Source of the DNA: Ruminococcus sp.
GTDB taxonomy: Bacteria > Bacillota > Clostridia > Oscillospirales > Ruminococcaceae
NCBI GenBank assembly: GCA_017460665.1
Contig: JAFUAO010000059.1
Span: 1-64,000, forward strand
DNA length: 64,000 nt
Direction of reading: 5' to 3'
Positions within the stretch are counted from its first letter, which is position 1. Every line of letters begins with the position of its first letter. Position numbers and translations under genes: made by a program. Positions 27,051-35,246 of this stretch are shown one piece after another. Below the pieces are notes generated by a model. The model was given only the letters and a program-made list of their open reading frames with translations. It was not told where the DNA came from and ran no database searches.

Positions 27051-28307
27051 TCATTCTATTCCAAGGAAGGTGCCGAACTCCTCCACGAAGGCGTCGGCCA
27101 CGATCTGGCCGCCCTCGCCGTTGGGGTGGCCGCCGTAGAGTGCGTGGGCCGGATCCTCGGGAGCTGACAGATATGAGGCGAAGTCGAAGAGGGTCACGCC
27201 CAGCTCCTGACAGAGCTCCGGCAGCTTTTCGTTGTACTCCTTGCGTACAGCCTCCATGTTCTCACGGTAGTCCTCCGGCGGAGCGCTGAACACGATCACG
27301 GAGCAGCCCTCGTCTTTGAGCCTTGTGACCACGGTCCTCAGGTACTGGAGGATCTCATCGGCGGAATTTCCGCCGTCGCCGCCGTACTCGCCGGAGATGA
27401 TGTCATTGGTGCCGAAGGCCACGATCACAACGTCGCTCTGGGCGGCACGGCTGATCCAGTCACCTCCGGCGGCAATATCGCTGGTCCTGGACCAGCCCAG
27501 ACCGCAGTTGTAGAAGCTGCTCTGGCTGCCGAGGCGCTGAGCGATACGGGCTGCCCAGAATTCATACTCCATGAACTGTGTCTGACAGCCCTGAGTTATG
27601 GAGTCTCCCACAGCGCTGATCCTGTACTTCACGTCACGCTTTGCTCCAATGAGCTGAGGCAGGGGGAGCTGGTCGCAGTAGACCATGCCCTTGCCGTCGC
27701 CGTAGTCTGCAAGGGTCTTGGTCAGGTTCGACATACTTGTGGCAGGGAGGCCCTGGCCGGTAACGGTCCACTCCCACACAAGGAAGTGTCCCTCGGGGAC
27801 GTCGAAGGAAACAGGGTCGCTCCAGAAGGTCTCGCCGCCGGATACCTGCCGCTCAGTGCTGCCGGAGAAGGTCACGGGAGAATAGCCGGTGATCTCGTCC
27901 TCGACGGAGGTGCCGCCGTCGGCGATAAAGGCGTTCTCGATAGTGTAGCCCTCGCCCACTTGCCCAACATAGCCGTGCTTTCCGTCGTCGTAGGTGGAGT
28001 CGACTGTATTGGAGAAGTAGAACTTGTACTCCAGCTCGCCGTATTCCTCCACAGGGAAGTATGCCCGATAGGTGACACTGTCAGCAGAGTCCACCCAGTA
28101 GTTGTTCCCGGTGGAGATATAGGTGTTCGAGACATATGTGCGGAAGTCGGAGCTGTCGGTCTTCACCGGAGCAGGGGAGCCGATGTCCTGAGCTGTCACG
28201 GCAGAGCTCTCCTCCTTAGGCTGGCTGCCTGAGCCATTCGTACTGCCGCAGGAAAACAGTGAGAGGGCAGTTATGACTGCGGCTGAGAGGGTGATCAGTT
28301 TTTTCAT
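27051..28307 (-). CDS. SGNH/GDSL hydrolase lipoprotein
   Basis: A 418-residue exported lipoprotein (SLFSCGS lipobox). A beta-rich domain of about 180 residues precedes an SGNH esterase domain: block I AVGDSITQG with the nucleophilic serine, block III GTNDI, and the catalytic His in GHPNGEGG. The two-domain layout with an N-terminal jelly-roll-like module is typical of carbohydrate acetyl esterases, so removal of acetyl groups from plant polysaccharide or from the cell wall is plausible. It is 41 bases after the Crp/Fnr regulator gene and may share its transcript, although a weak terminator lies between them. Confidence 0.87.
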   Translation of the reverse strand: MKKLITLSAAVITALSLFSCGSTNGSGSQPKEESSAVTAQDIGSPAPVKTDSSDFRTYVSNTYISTGNNYWVDSADSVTYRAYFPVEEYGELEYKFYFSNTVDSTYDDGKHGYVGQVGEGYTIENAFIADGGTSVEDEITGYSPVTFSGSTERQVSGGETFWSDPVSFDVPEGHFLVWEWTVTGQGLPATSMSNLTKTLADYGDGKGMVYCDQLPLPQLIGAKRDVKYRISAVGDSITQGCQTQFMEYEFWAARIAQRLGSQSSFYNCGLGWSRTSDIAAGGDWISRAAQSDVVIVAFGTNDIISGEYGGDGGNSADEILQYLRTVVTRLKDEGCSVIVFSAPPEDYRENMEAVRKEYNEKLPELCQELGVTLFDFASYLSAPEDPAHALYGGHPNGEGGQIVADAFVEEFGTFLGIE

Positions 28308-28320
28308 AGTTCCTCCTTAT

Positions 28321-28340
28321 AAAAGCGGCGGATCGGCCGC
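28321..28340 (-). terminator. Possible weak terminator between the regulator and SGNH genes
   Basis: On the minus strand GCGGC pairs with GCCGC around a 6-base loop, followed by TTTTAT. It lies in the 41-base gap and may partly reduce read-through. Confidence 0.45.
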
Positions 28341-28348
28341 AAAATAGC

Positions 28349-29008
28349 TTATTCTGAGCTCCGCATCAGCCGGAAGCTCCTCTTTGAGATCGTTAGGACG
28401 CCCTCTTTTTTCAGCTTCGCGATCTGCCGCTGGAGAGCCGACCTGTTGACGCAGAGATAGTCCGAAAGGGCAGTCGTTGAGAAGGGTATCTGAGGAGCCT
28501 TCCCCTTGGGAGTATTGTCCTCGGTGATCTGGAGGAAGGCTATCAGCTTGTCCTCGATGGAGCGCTGGCTCAGGACCTCGATGTGCTCGCTGAGGGAGAT
28601 CGCCTTCTCCGACATCAGCGAGAGAAGGTTCTCCACCACCATCGAATGGCAGCGGCAGGCCTTCTCGCAGCGCTTCATCAGCTCCTCACGCCTAACGAAG
28701 AGGATCTGGCAGTCAGTATCCGCCACGATCTCGATAGAGCTCCTATGGGAGCCGGCAAATGTGAAGAACTCCCCGAAAATGCTCTGCTCCCCGAGCGTTT
28801 CGGCAATGGTCCGCACGCCGTTCACATCGTACCTGACCATGCTGGCGCTCCCGGAAAGGACGATGCCTATCTTGTCGCTGGTCCGGGAGTAATCAGCGAT
28901 ACAGCTCCCGCTGCGGAAGCTCCTGACCTCGCAGTTGAAGCATGAGATCATCCGCCGGCAGTCCTCATGAGAGATGCCCTTGAACAGGATGTTATCTTCG
29001 GGTAACAT
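28349..29008 (-). CDS. Crp/Fnr-family transcriptional regulator
   Basis: A 219-residue regulator with an N-terminal cyclic-nucleotide-binding-type beta-roll (GIVLSGSASMVRYDVNG, GEFFTFAG), a dimerisation helix, and a C-terminal winged helix (TTALSDYLCVNRSALQRQIAKLKKEGVL). The beta-roll lacks an obvious cAMP-binding RS pair. Several cysteines (residues near 18, 25 and 36) do not form an Fnr cluster motif, so the ligand is unknown. A 16-base palindrome lies between its promoter and start codon, consistent with autorepression. The divergent genes make a small NrdD-like protein and rubrerythrin, hinting at oxidative or nitrosative stress control. Confidence 0.9.
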   Translation of the reverse strand: MLPEDNILFKGISHEDCRRMISCFNCEVRSFRSGSCIADYSRTSDKIGIVLSGSASMVRYDVNGVRTIAETLGEQSIFGEFFTFAGSHRSSIEIVADTDCQILFVRREELMKRCEKACRCHSMVVENLLSLMSEKAISLSEHIEVLSQRSIEDKLIAFLQITEDNTPKGKAPQIPFSTTALSDYLCVNRSALQRQIAKLKKEGVLTISKRSFRLMRSSE

Positions 29009-29022
29009 AAAAATTCCTCCGA

Positions 29023-29038
29023 TGTTGCAAATGCAACA
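29023..29038. promoter_or_regulatory. Candidate Crp/Fnr operator palindrome
   Basis: TGTTGCA and TGCAACA flank two bases, a 7-2-7 inverted repeat. It lies 12-27 bases downstream of the predicted regulator start and is centred about 41.5 bases upstream of a possible plus-strand start near 29072. Confidence 0.6.
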
Positions 29039-29055
29039 GATTTTTTCTACCTAAT

Positions 29056-29084
29056 ATGATACAATATATAAAGACAAATGTCAA
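29056..29084 (-). promoter_or_regulatory. Promoter of the Crp/Fnr regulator gene
   Basis: On the minus strand TTGACA (29079-29084) and TATCAT (29056-29061) are 17 bases apart. Transcription would start near 29049, just before the palindrome. Confidence 0.78.
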
Positions 29085-29119
29085 GCCTTTGTTTACTATA
29101 TTTTGTGGAGGTGCTTAAA

Positions 29120-29383
29120 ATGAAGGTCAATGTTATCGGGGATCAGATCCCTCAGGAGGAGATCGACGCCTATATCGGCTACGGAAAGCAGAAGTACGCC
29201 GACAGGGAGATCAAGGAAATGGACATCACTGTTGACGGCGAGTATGTGGATCTGAAATACACCTTTGCCGACGTTCCTTTTGACCGGATCAGAAGGATCA
29301 CAGGCTATCTGGTGGGAACTCTGGACCGCTTCAACAACGGAAAGCGTGCCGAGGAGCACGACAGGGTCAAGCACTCAGTTTGA
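29120..29383 (+). CDS. Small protein resembling the C-terminus of anaerobic ribonucleotide reductase
   Basis: An 87-residue protein. Its end, IRRITGYLVGTLDRFNNGKRAEEHDRVKH, resembles a small clostridial protein often labelled anaerobic ribonucleoside-triphosphate reductase; the RITGY...F...K pattern recalls the glycyl-radical end of NrdD, but no full enzyme is here and no CRxxGYL cysteine is visible. The ATG at 29120 follows GTGGAGG. It lies divergent from the Crp/Fnr gene and 56 bases before rubrerythrin, with which it may be transcribed. Function uncertain. Confidence 0.65.
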   Translation: MKVNVIGDQIPQEEIDAYIGYGKQKYADREIKEMDITVDGEYVDLKYTFADVPFDRIRRITGYLVGTLDRFNNGKRAEEHDRVKHSV

Positions 29384-29439
29384 GCAGTAGGGGAGCCATG
29401 CGCTCCCTGAGTATAAAATTCACCATGGAGGTATAAAAA

Positions 29440-29988
29440 ATGGCAAAGTATGTATGTTCTGTATGCGGATATGTTCATGAGGGCGACGCCCCTCCGGAGA
29501 AATGTCCCCAGTGCGGAGTCCCCGCATCAAAGTTCAACAAGGTAGAAGAGGGCGGAGATCTGGTATACGCCTGTGAGCACGTTCTCGGCGTTGCACAGGG
29601 CGTTGATCCCGAGATCATCGAGGGCCTGCGCTCCAATTTCAACGGCGAGTGCTCTGAGGTAGGTATGTACCTTGCAATGGCAAGAGTCGCCTACAGAGAG
29701 GGCTATGCTGAGATCGGCTCTTATTTCGAGAAGGCCGCTTGGGAGGAGGCTGAGCACGCTGCTAAGTTTGCTGAGCTCCTGGGCGAGATGCTCTCTGACT
29801 CAACTAAGGAGAACCTTGAGAAGAGAGTCGCTGCAGAGCACGGCGCTACCGAGGGCAAGCAGGTCCTTGCGAAGAAGGCCAAGGCTCTGGACCTTGACGC
29901 TATCCACGATACAGTACATGAGATGGCAAGAGACGAGGCTCGCCACGGCAAGGCCTTCGCTGGACTGCTGAAGAGATATTTCGGCTGA
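29440..29988 (+). CDS. Reverse rubrerythrin (N-terminal rubredoxin, diiron peroxidase)
   Basis: A 182-residue protein with a rubredoxin-like FeS4 site first (Cys6, Cys9, Cys22, Cys25) and a ferritin-like diiron four-helix domain after it (glutamates in [31 protein letters not shown] and DEARHGKAF). This order is reversed from classical rubrerythrin and matches the clostridial oxygen- and peroxide-detoxifying type. It reduces H2O2 or O2 with electrons from NADH via reductase partners. GGAGGT ribosome site, own terminator. Confidence 0.95.
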   Translation: MAKYVCSVCGYVHEGDAPPEKCPQCGVPASKFNKVEEGGDLVYACEHVLGVAQGVDPEIIEGLRSNFNGECSEVGMYLAMARVAYREGYAEIGSYFEKAAWEEAEHAAKFAELLGEMLSDSTKENLEKRVAAEHGATEGKQVLAKKAKALDLDAIHDTVHEMARDEARHGKAFAGLLKRYFG

Positions 29989-29999
29989 TAAAAGCCTAA

Positions 30000-30033
30000 A
30001 AGCTGCTCCCCGGGACTGGGGAGCAGCTTTTTT
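30000..30033 (+). terminator. Terminator after rubrerythrin
   Basis: AGCTGCTCCCC pairs with GGGGAGCAGCT, followed by six T. Confidence 0.88.
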
Positions 30034-30106
30034 GTCCTCTTTGGGTGGAGGATACGCATGGGTATGCGCTTTTTTGTTATTTTCCAGAAAAAATCTCAAA
30101 AAAGTC

Positions 30107-30135
30107 TTGCAACAAATGGCGAAATCATATATAAT
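30107..30135 (+). promoter_or_regulatory. Promoter of the rnf operon
   Basis: TTGCAA (30107-30112) and TATAAT (30130-30135) are 17 bases apart. The leader to rnfC is about 75 bases. Confidence 0.78.
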
Positions 30136-30217
30136 TAAATTGTATGCTGCTCTGACGAAAGTCCCTTGCAGCACTCATTGAGATCAGGCGGATCCTTCCG
30201 TATAAAAGGAGCATTAT

Positions 30218-31495
30218 ATGAAAAAGCTAAACGGTATCAGGCTGAAACACCGCAAGAACACCGAGAACTGCGCTACTGTAGATCTGGCTGTCCCTGCGAA
30301 GGTAAGGCTGCCTATGTCCATGCACATGGGAGCTCCCTGTCAGCCTCTTGTGAAGGTCGGCGACCAGGTGAAGGTCGGCCAGAAGGTAGGCGACTGCGAG
30401 TCTGCCTTCAGCGCACCGATACATTCCGGGGTTTCCGGCAAGGTCACGGCCATAACAGACTATCAGACAGCAATGGGCTCGATATGCAAGTGTATCGAGA
30501 TCGAGACAGACGGCTCGCAGACAGTTTCAGAGGAGGTAAAGCCTCCTGTGATCTCCGATAAGGAGAGCTTCATCAAGGCGGTCCGTGAGAGCGGCGCCTG
30601 CGGACTTGGAGGAGCAGGCTTTCCCACCCATGTGAAGCTGGCTCCGAAAACTCCCATAGATACGCTCATCATCAACGCTGCGGAGTGCGAGCCCTACATA
30701 ACTGCCGACTACCGTGAGATGATCGAATGTCCCGAGGACGTTATCGCAGGCATCAACTTGGTAAAGTCCACTCTTGGTATCAAAAACGCAAAGCTGGCTA
30801 TCGAGGCCAACAAGCCTGAGGCTATCAAGAACTTCACGGAAATGGCCGCAAACGACCCCACGATCGACATCGTGACCCTTCCTTCGGCATACCCGCAGGG
30901 AGCTGAGAAGGTGATCATATACAACGCTGCCGGGCGTATCGTGAAGGAGGGTCAGCTCCCCTCGGACGAGGGCGTGATCGTGCTCAATGTCTCCACGGCA
31001 GCCTTTCTCTACCGCTACACTCAGACCGGTATGCCCCTTGTCACAAGGCGCCTTACTGTTGACGGAAACGCCGTCAACGAGCCGAAAAACGTCCGTGCAG
31101 TGATAGGTACCTCCTTCCGTGAGGTGCTGGAGTTCTGCAAGACCGACATCGAGGCGGTCCGCAAGCTGATCGGCGGAGGCCCCATGATGGGTATGTCGAT
31201 CCCGGATCTGGATATGCCTGTGGTCAAGACCTCTAACGCTCTCCTTGCCATAAGGAAGTACGACGAGCGCAAGACCACGAGCTGTATCCGCTGCGGAAGG
31301 TGCGTAAACGTCTGTCCGCTGGGCCTTATGCCGGCTGAGATCGATAAGGCATACAAGATCAGAAATATCCAGGAGCTCCAGGAGCTGAAGGTCAACCTCT
31401 GCATGAACTGCGGGAGCTGCACCTATGTTTGTCCGGCTAACAGAAAGCTGGCCGAGACAAATCAGCTTGCCAAGGCGCTCCTGCCGAGAAAGTAA
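30218..31495 (+). CDS. rnfC: Rnf complex subunit C (NADH-linked Fe-S flavoprotein)
   Basis: Peripheral subunit of the ferredoxin:NAD+ oxidoreductase that couples electron transfer to Na+ or H+ export. The 425 residues contain GLGGAGFPTHVK (FMN/NADH region) and two ferredoxin-type clusters near residues 355 (CIRCGRCVNVCP) and 395 (CMNCGSCTYVCP). It is first in rnfCDGEAB, the gene order typical of Clostridia. An AAAGGAG site precedes the ATG. Confidence 0.97.
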   Translation: MKKLNGIRLKHRKNTENCATVDLAVPAKVRLPMSMHMGAPCQPLVKVGDQVKVGQKVGDCESAFSAPIHSGVSGKVTAITDYQTAMGSICKCIEIETDGSQTVSEEVKPPVISDKESFIKAVRESGACGLGGAGFPTHVKLAPKTPIDTLIINAAECEPYITADYREMIECPEDVIAGINLVKSTLGIKNAKLAIEANKPEAIKNFTEMAANDPTIDIVTLPSAYPQGAEKVIIYNAAGRIVKEGQLPSDEGVIVLNVSTAAFLYRYTQTGMPLVTRRLTVDGNAVNEPKNVRAVIGTSFREVLEFCKTDIEAVRKLIGGGPMMGMSIPDLDMPVVKTSNALLAIRKYDERKTTSCIRCGRCVNVCPLGLMPAEIDKAYKIRNIQELQELKVNLCMNCGSCTYVCPANRKLAETNQLAKALLPRK

Positions 31496-31507
31496 GGAGG
31501 GAACGGA

Positions 31508-32470
31508 TTGGATAAGCTCATAGTTTCTCCGTCGCCCCACGACGAGAATTACGTCAAGACCTCGACCATAATGCTGAACGTCATCATCGCCCTTATACCG
31601 GCGCTGGCGGCAGGCTGCTATTTCTTCGGTCTGAGGGCATTTCTGCTGGCCGCAGTCTGTATCGTGAGCTGCGTGGTGTTCGAGTACGCCTGTCGCAGGC
31701 TCATGAAGCGTGACAACACGATTGGGGACCTGTCTGCCGTTGTTACTGGCCTTATCCTGGCGATGAACCTGCCTGTCACCCTTCCTCTTTGGATGGCAGT
31801 CATCGGCAGCTTCGTTGCAATAGTCATCGTAAAGCAGCTCTTCGGCGGTATCGGCCAGAACTTCGCAAACCCGGCCATTACTGCCCGTATCGTCCTCATG
31901 GTCAGCTTCCCCTCGGCCATGACCAACTGGGTCCTGCCTCTTTGGTACAAGGACAGCACTGACGCTGTTACCGGAGCAACTCCTCTTGTGCTGGAGGGCT
32001 TGAATGGCACCACTGAGCATACTCTCGTTCCTTCGTATATGGATCTCTTCCTTGGTAACGTGGGAGGCTGTCTGGGCGAGACCTGCGCTCTGGCGCTCCT
32101 TATCGGAGGCCTCTACCTTGCCGCAAGAAAGATCATCAGCCTTGCCGCTCCTGTCAGCTTCATCGGCTCGCTCTTCCTGCTGACCTGGATCACTGGCGGA
32201 GATCCTGTGTATCATATCCTTGCCGGCGGCGTTTTCCTGGGAGCCTTCTTCATGGCAACTGACTACGCCACCACCCCCATTTCCATCAAGGGAAAGATCG
32301 TGTTCGGCATAGGCTGCGGCGTGATAACCTTCGTGATCAGGCGCTTCGGCTCCTATCCGGAGGGCGTATCGTTCTCGATCCTGCTGATGAACGTGCTCAC
32401 GCCTTATATCGAGCAGCTCACACGCACAAAGGTATTCGGAGCAAAGGAGGCGGAGAAGAATGAAGGATAA
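31508..32470 (+). CDS. rnfD: Rnf complex subunit D (flavinylated membrane protein)
   Basis: A 320-residue integral membrane subunit with about nine helices. The covalent FMN site is DAVTGATPLV, where the threonine after GA is modified by ApbE. It passes electrons across the membrane within the Rnf complex. The start has a GGAGG site 10 bases upstream and is a TTG. The 3' end overlaps rnfG by 11 bases. Confidence 0.96.
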   Translation: MDKLIVSPSPHDENYVKTSTIMLNVIIALIPALAAGCYFFGLRAFLLAAVCIVSCVVFEYACRRLMKRDNTIGDLSAVVTGLILAMNLPVTLPLWMAVIGSFVAIVIVKQLFGGIGQNFANPAITARIVLMVSFPSAMTNWVLPLWYKDSTDAVTGATPLVLEGLNGTTEHTLVPSYMDLFLGNVGGCLGETCALALLIGGLYLAARKIISLAAPVSFIGSLFLLTWITGGDPVYHILAGGVFLGAFFMATDYATTPISIKGKIVFGIGCGVITFVIRRFGSYPEGVSFSILLMNVLTPYIEQLTRTKVFGAKEAEKNEG

Positions 32471-32993
32471 CATCAAGCCCGCCGCCGTGCTGACGGCGAT
32501 CTGCGTGATCGCATCGCTGCTGCTGGTATTCGCTCACGAGCTGACTAAGGAGAACATCGCTAAGCAGAAGGAGCTCCGGTTCAGCACCAGCGTCGAGGCT
32601 CTCTTCGGAAAGACCGACAGCACGCTCCTGGACTCGAACTTCGGCGTTGACGGAGTGGAGGCCATAGCAGTTACTCCCGACGGAAAGACCGCCGTGCAGG
32701 TCATCGCCGACGGCTACTCTAAGGAGGGCATAAATATCCTCGTTGGCATCGACCAGAACGGCGCTGTCAGCGGTATCGAGTTCGTGTCACTTGGAGAAAC
32801 TCCCGGCCTTGGCTCTAAGGTGGAGGAGAACGGAGAGTTCCGCAAGCAGTTCTACGGCGAAACAGAGCCTGATACAGAGCTCGATGCCCTCAGCGGAGCC
32901 ACATTCTCCTCAAAGGGCATGAGGGCGGCCGTGAATACTGCCCTTACTGTATATACTGAGAACAAGGAGGCGATACTGAATGGCGGAAAATAA
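32460..32993 (+). CDS. rnfG: Rnf complex subunit G (FMN-binding)
   Basis: A 177-residue protein with one N-terminal membrane helix (about residues 7-24) and an extracytoplasmic FMN_bind domain. The covalent FMN threonine is in ALSGATFSSKG near the C-terminus. It receives flavin from ApbE (encoded at 21.3 kb). It overlaps both rnfD and rnfE. Confidence 0.95.
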   Translation: MKDNIKPAAVLTAICVIASLLLVFAHELTKENIAKQKELRFSTSVEALFGKTDSTLLDSNFGVDGVEAIAVTPDGKTAVQVIADGYSKEGINILVGIDQNGAVSGIEFVSLGETPGLGSKVEENGEFRKQFYGETEPDTELDALSGATFSSKGMRAAVNTALTVYTENKEAILNGGK

Positions 32994-33663
32994 GACCAGC
33001 CTCAGCAAGGAGCTCACCAAGGGCATACTCAAGGAGAACCCCACTCTGGTAATGCTCCTTGGAATGTGTCCGACCCTAGCCGTCACCACTCAGGCCATGA
33101 ACGGTATCGGAATGGGCCTTGCCACTACATTCGTCCTCTTAGGATCGAACATCGTCATCTCCGCACTGAGGAAGGTGATCCCGGGAAAGGTGCGTATCCC
33201 TGCATTCATCGTGATCATAGCCAGCTTCGTAACGCTGATCGGCTTCCTGCTGGAGGGCTTCGTGCCTTCGCTATACGACAGCCTTGGCATCTACCTGACG
33301 CTGATCACTGTGAACTGTATCATTTTCGGAAGAGCCGAGATGTTCGCCAGCAAGAACGGCGTTCTGGCCTCTGCTGCGGACGCCATAGGAATGGGCATTG
33401 GATTTACGCTTGCCCTCTTCACCATGGGCTCGGTCCGTGAGATCATCGGCTCCGGCTCATGGATGGGGCTCCAGATCCCCGTGCTCCATGAGTCGCCTAT
33501 GCTGCTGTTCATCATGCCGGCCGGAGGCTTCTTCACCCTCGGCATGATCATAGCAGTCGTCAATAAGCTGGCCAACAAAAAGCCTCCTCAGGAGATCGAA
33601 TGCGGAGGCTGCGAGGGCTGTCCCATGGCGGACCAATGCGGCGGAAAGGAGGCTGCTGAATAA
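32980..33663 (+). CDS. rnfE: Rnf complex subunit E
   Basis: A 227-residue membrane subunit of the RnfA/RnfE/NqrD/NqrE family, with six predicted helices; paired with RnfA it forms the symmetric core holding a membrane Fe-S centre (family knowledge). The conserved NPTLVMLLGMCPTLAVT segment lies near the N-terminus. Its C-terminal tail contains clustered cysteines (CGGCEGCPMADQCGG), an unusual extension beyond the helices that could bind metal. Confidence 0.95.
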   Translation: MAENKTSLSKELTKGILKENPTLVMLLGMCPTLAVTTQAMNGIGMGLATTFVLLGSNIVISALRKVIPGKVRIPAFIVIIASFVTLIGFLLEGFVPSLYDSLGIYLTLITVNCIIFGRAEMFASKNGVLASAADAIGMGIGFTLALFTMGSVREIIGSGSWMGLQIPVLHESPMLLFIMPAGGFFTLGMIIAVVNKLANKKPPQEIECGGCEGCPMADQCGGKEAAE

Positions 33664-34241
33664 TGAAGGCACTTATGGTAATACTTCTCTCTGCGATGCT
33701 CACCGACAACTTCGTCCTGTCCAAGTTCATGGGTATCTGCCCGTTTTTGGGAGTCTCAAAGAAGCTGGACAGCGCCTCCGGAATGGGCATAGCAGTTACC
33801 TTCGTAATGATCTGCGCAACAGCAGTCACCTACCCGATCCACCACGGCATACTGGTCCCAAACGAGCTGGAATACTTCGACACAGTGGTGTTCATCCTTG
33901 TGATAGCGCTCTTCGTCCAGCTTGTGGAGACCGCCCTGAAAAAGACTATCCCCAGCCTTTACAAGTCTCTGGGAGTCTACCTGCCCCTGATCACTACCAA
34001 CTGTGCTGTTCTTGGAGTTACTGTGCTCAACATCGACAACAGCTACAGCTTCATACAGTCGATCGTCAATTCCTTCGGAGCCGGTCTGGGCTTCATGCTG
34101 GCGCTGGTGATCTTCTCCGGTGTCAGAAAGAAGATGGAGTACGCAGACATCCCCGAAACATTCAAGGGCGTTCCTGCAACGCTCATCGCCGCTTCTATAG
34201 TTTCCGTCAGCTTTATGGGCTTCTCGGGACTTTTCAGCTAA
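33663..34241 (+). CDS. rnfA: Rnf complex subunit A
   Basis: A 192-residue membrane subunit with six helices. The family motif NFVLSKFMGICPFLGVSKK lies in the first helix pair and holds the cysteine of the shared membrane 2Fe-2S site; TTNCAVLGV is its internal repeat. The ATG shares one base with the rnfE stop, showing coupled translation of the two related subunits. Confidence 0.96.
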   Translation: MKALMVILLSAMLTDNFVLSKFMGICPFLGVSKKLDSASGMGIAVTFVMICATAVTYPIHHGILVPNELEYFDTVVFILVIALFVQLVETALKKTIPSLYKSLGVYLPLITTNCAVLGVTVLNIDNSYSFIQSIVNSFGAGLGFMLALVIFSGVRKKMEYADIPETFKGVPATLIAASIVSVSFMGFSGLFS

Positions 34242-34253
34242 GGAGGTGCGCTG

Positions 34254-35045
34254 ATGACTTATCTTATCCCTGCGCTGATCCTTGGAGTTTCCGGACTTGC
34301 GGCTGCGATACTGCTGACCGCTGCATCAAAGGTGTTCTATGTTGAGGTAGACGAGAGAGTCGACAAGATCAGTCAGTCTCTCCCTCAGGGCAACTGCGGT
34401 GCCTGCGGCTATGCGGGCTGTGCAGACTACGCCGACGCTATCGTCAACAGCGGAGCTCCCACCAACCTTTGCCGGCCGGGAGGAGCCGACGCTGCTCAGA
34501 AGATCGCTCAGGTGCTGGGGACTGCCGCAGCCGAGGTTATCCCCATGGCTGCCGTGGTAAGATGCAGCGGAGACTGCAACGCCACTCAGAAGGCCTTTGA
34601 GTTCGACGGGGTACAGTCCTGTAAGGCGGCAAAGCGCTTCTACAGCGGCACAGGCTCCTGCAAATACGGCTGTCTTGGCTTCGGGGACTGCATGGCGGTC
34701 TGTGAGCACGACGCTATCCGTATCGAGAACGGCTTGGCCCGGATCATACCTAACCGCTGCGGCGCCTGCGGGCAGTGCGCTGCGGAATGTCCCAACGGCC
34801 TGATCTCCATTAGGCCCCTTGCAAAGCACATCGACGTTTTTTGCAGCTCAAAGGACAACGGCAAGATCACCAAGCTGAGCTGCAAGAACGGCTGTATCGG
34901 CTGCCGTATCTGCGAGAAAAAATGTCCAAGCGGCGCTATCCATGTGAACGATCTCCATGCATCGATCGACTACGAAAAATGCACCAACTGCGGAGAGTGC
35001 ATGAAGGCCTGTCCTGCAAAGGTCATCCACTCCTGCGAATCATAA
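34254..35045 (+). CDS. rnfB: Rnf complex subunit B (ferredoxin-oxidising Fe-S subunit)
   Basis: A 263-residue subunit that takes electrons from reduced ferredoxin. An N-terminal membrane helix (residues 3-25) precedes a 4Fe-4S domain (GNCGACGYAGCADYADAI) and several ferredoxin clusters: CGACGQCAAECP, CIGCRICEKKCP and CTNCGECMKACP. An AAGGAGG site lies before the ATG. It is the last rnf gene, followed by a strong bidirectional terminator. Confidence 0.96.
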   Translation: MTYLIPALILGVSGLAAAILLTAASKVFYVEVDERVDKISQSLPQGNCGACGYAGCADYADAIVNSGAPTNLCRPGGADAAQKIAQVLGTAAAEVIPMAAVVRCSGDCNATQKAFEFDGVQSCKAAKRFYSGTGSCKYGCLGFGDCMAVCEHDAIRIENGLARIIPNRCGACGQCAAECPNGLISIRPLAKHIDVFCSSKDNGKITKLSCKNGCIGCRICEKKCPSGAIHVNDLHASIDYEKCTNCGECMKACPAKVIHSCES

Positions 35046-35079
35046 AAAAAGCTCCCCCGGGCGTTCGGGGGAGCTTTTT
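35044..35079. terminator. Bidirectional terminator between rnfB and the microprotein gene
   Basis: AGCTCCCCCG pairs with CGGGGGAGCT, with A/T-runs on both sides. It ends rnf on the plus strand and the 17-codon gene on the minus strand. Confidence 0.88.
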
Positions 35080-35085
35080 CCTTAG

Positions 35086-35139
35086 TTACTTGCAGCAGCC
35101 GAAAAGTCTGCAAAGAAGAGCATAAATGTCAAAGCACAT
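35086..35139 (-). CDS. Stand-alone 17-residue cysteine-rich microprotein
   Basis: Reading the minus strand gives MCFDIYALLCRLFGCCK and then TAA. Every element of a gene is present: a TTGAAA-17-TATAAT promoter, a perfect AGGAGGT ribosome site (35148-35154) eight bases before the ATG, the 17 codons, and a strong terminator 6 bases after the stop. The transcript would be about 130 bases, so a small RNA with a coding function is also possible. The peptide is hydrophobic and amphipathic with four cysteines (2, 10, 15, 16) and no export signal. I do not recognise a family. Confidence 0.65.
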   Translation of the reverse strand: MCFDIYALLCRLFGCCK

Positions 35140-35181
35140 TTTTCGTTACCTCCTGATCAAACTCCCTTTCGGGGTAATTTC

Positions 35182-35210
35182 ATTATACCAGAGAAGGGGA
35201 GCAGTTTCAA
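35182..35210 (-). promoter_or_regulatory. Promoter of the microprotein gene
   Basis: On the minus strand TTGAAA (35205-35210) and TATAAT (35182-35187) are 17 bases apart, with TGG before the -10. A CCCC/GGGG-type mini-hairpin follows in the short leader. Confidence 0.78.
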
Positions 35211-35246
35211 TGCAAAGATCTTGGCAGAAAAAATGCCTGTTTTTGG

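Noticed and set aside
30527..32476. A 649-codon minus-strand frame opposite rnfC and rnfD.
   Set aside because: It is the antisense of well-supported rnf genes in a GC-rich genome, His/Arg/Asp-rich, with no recognisable domain.
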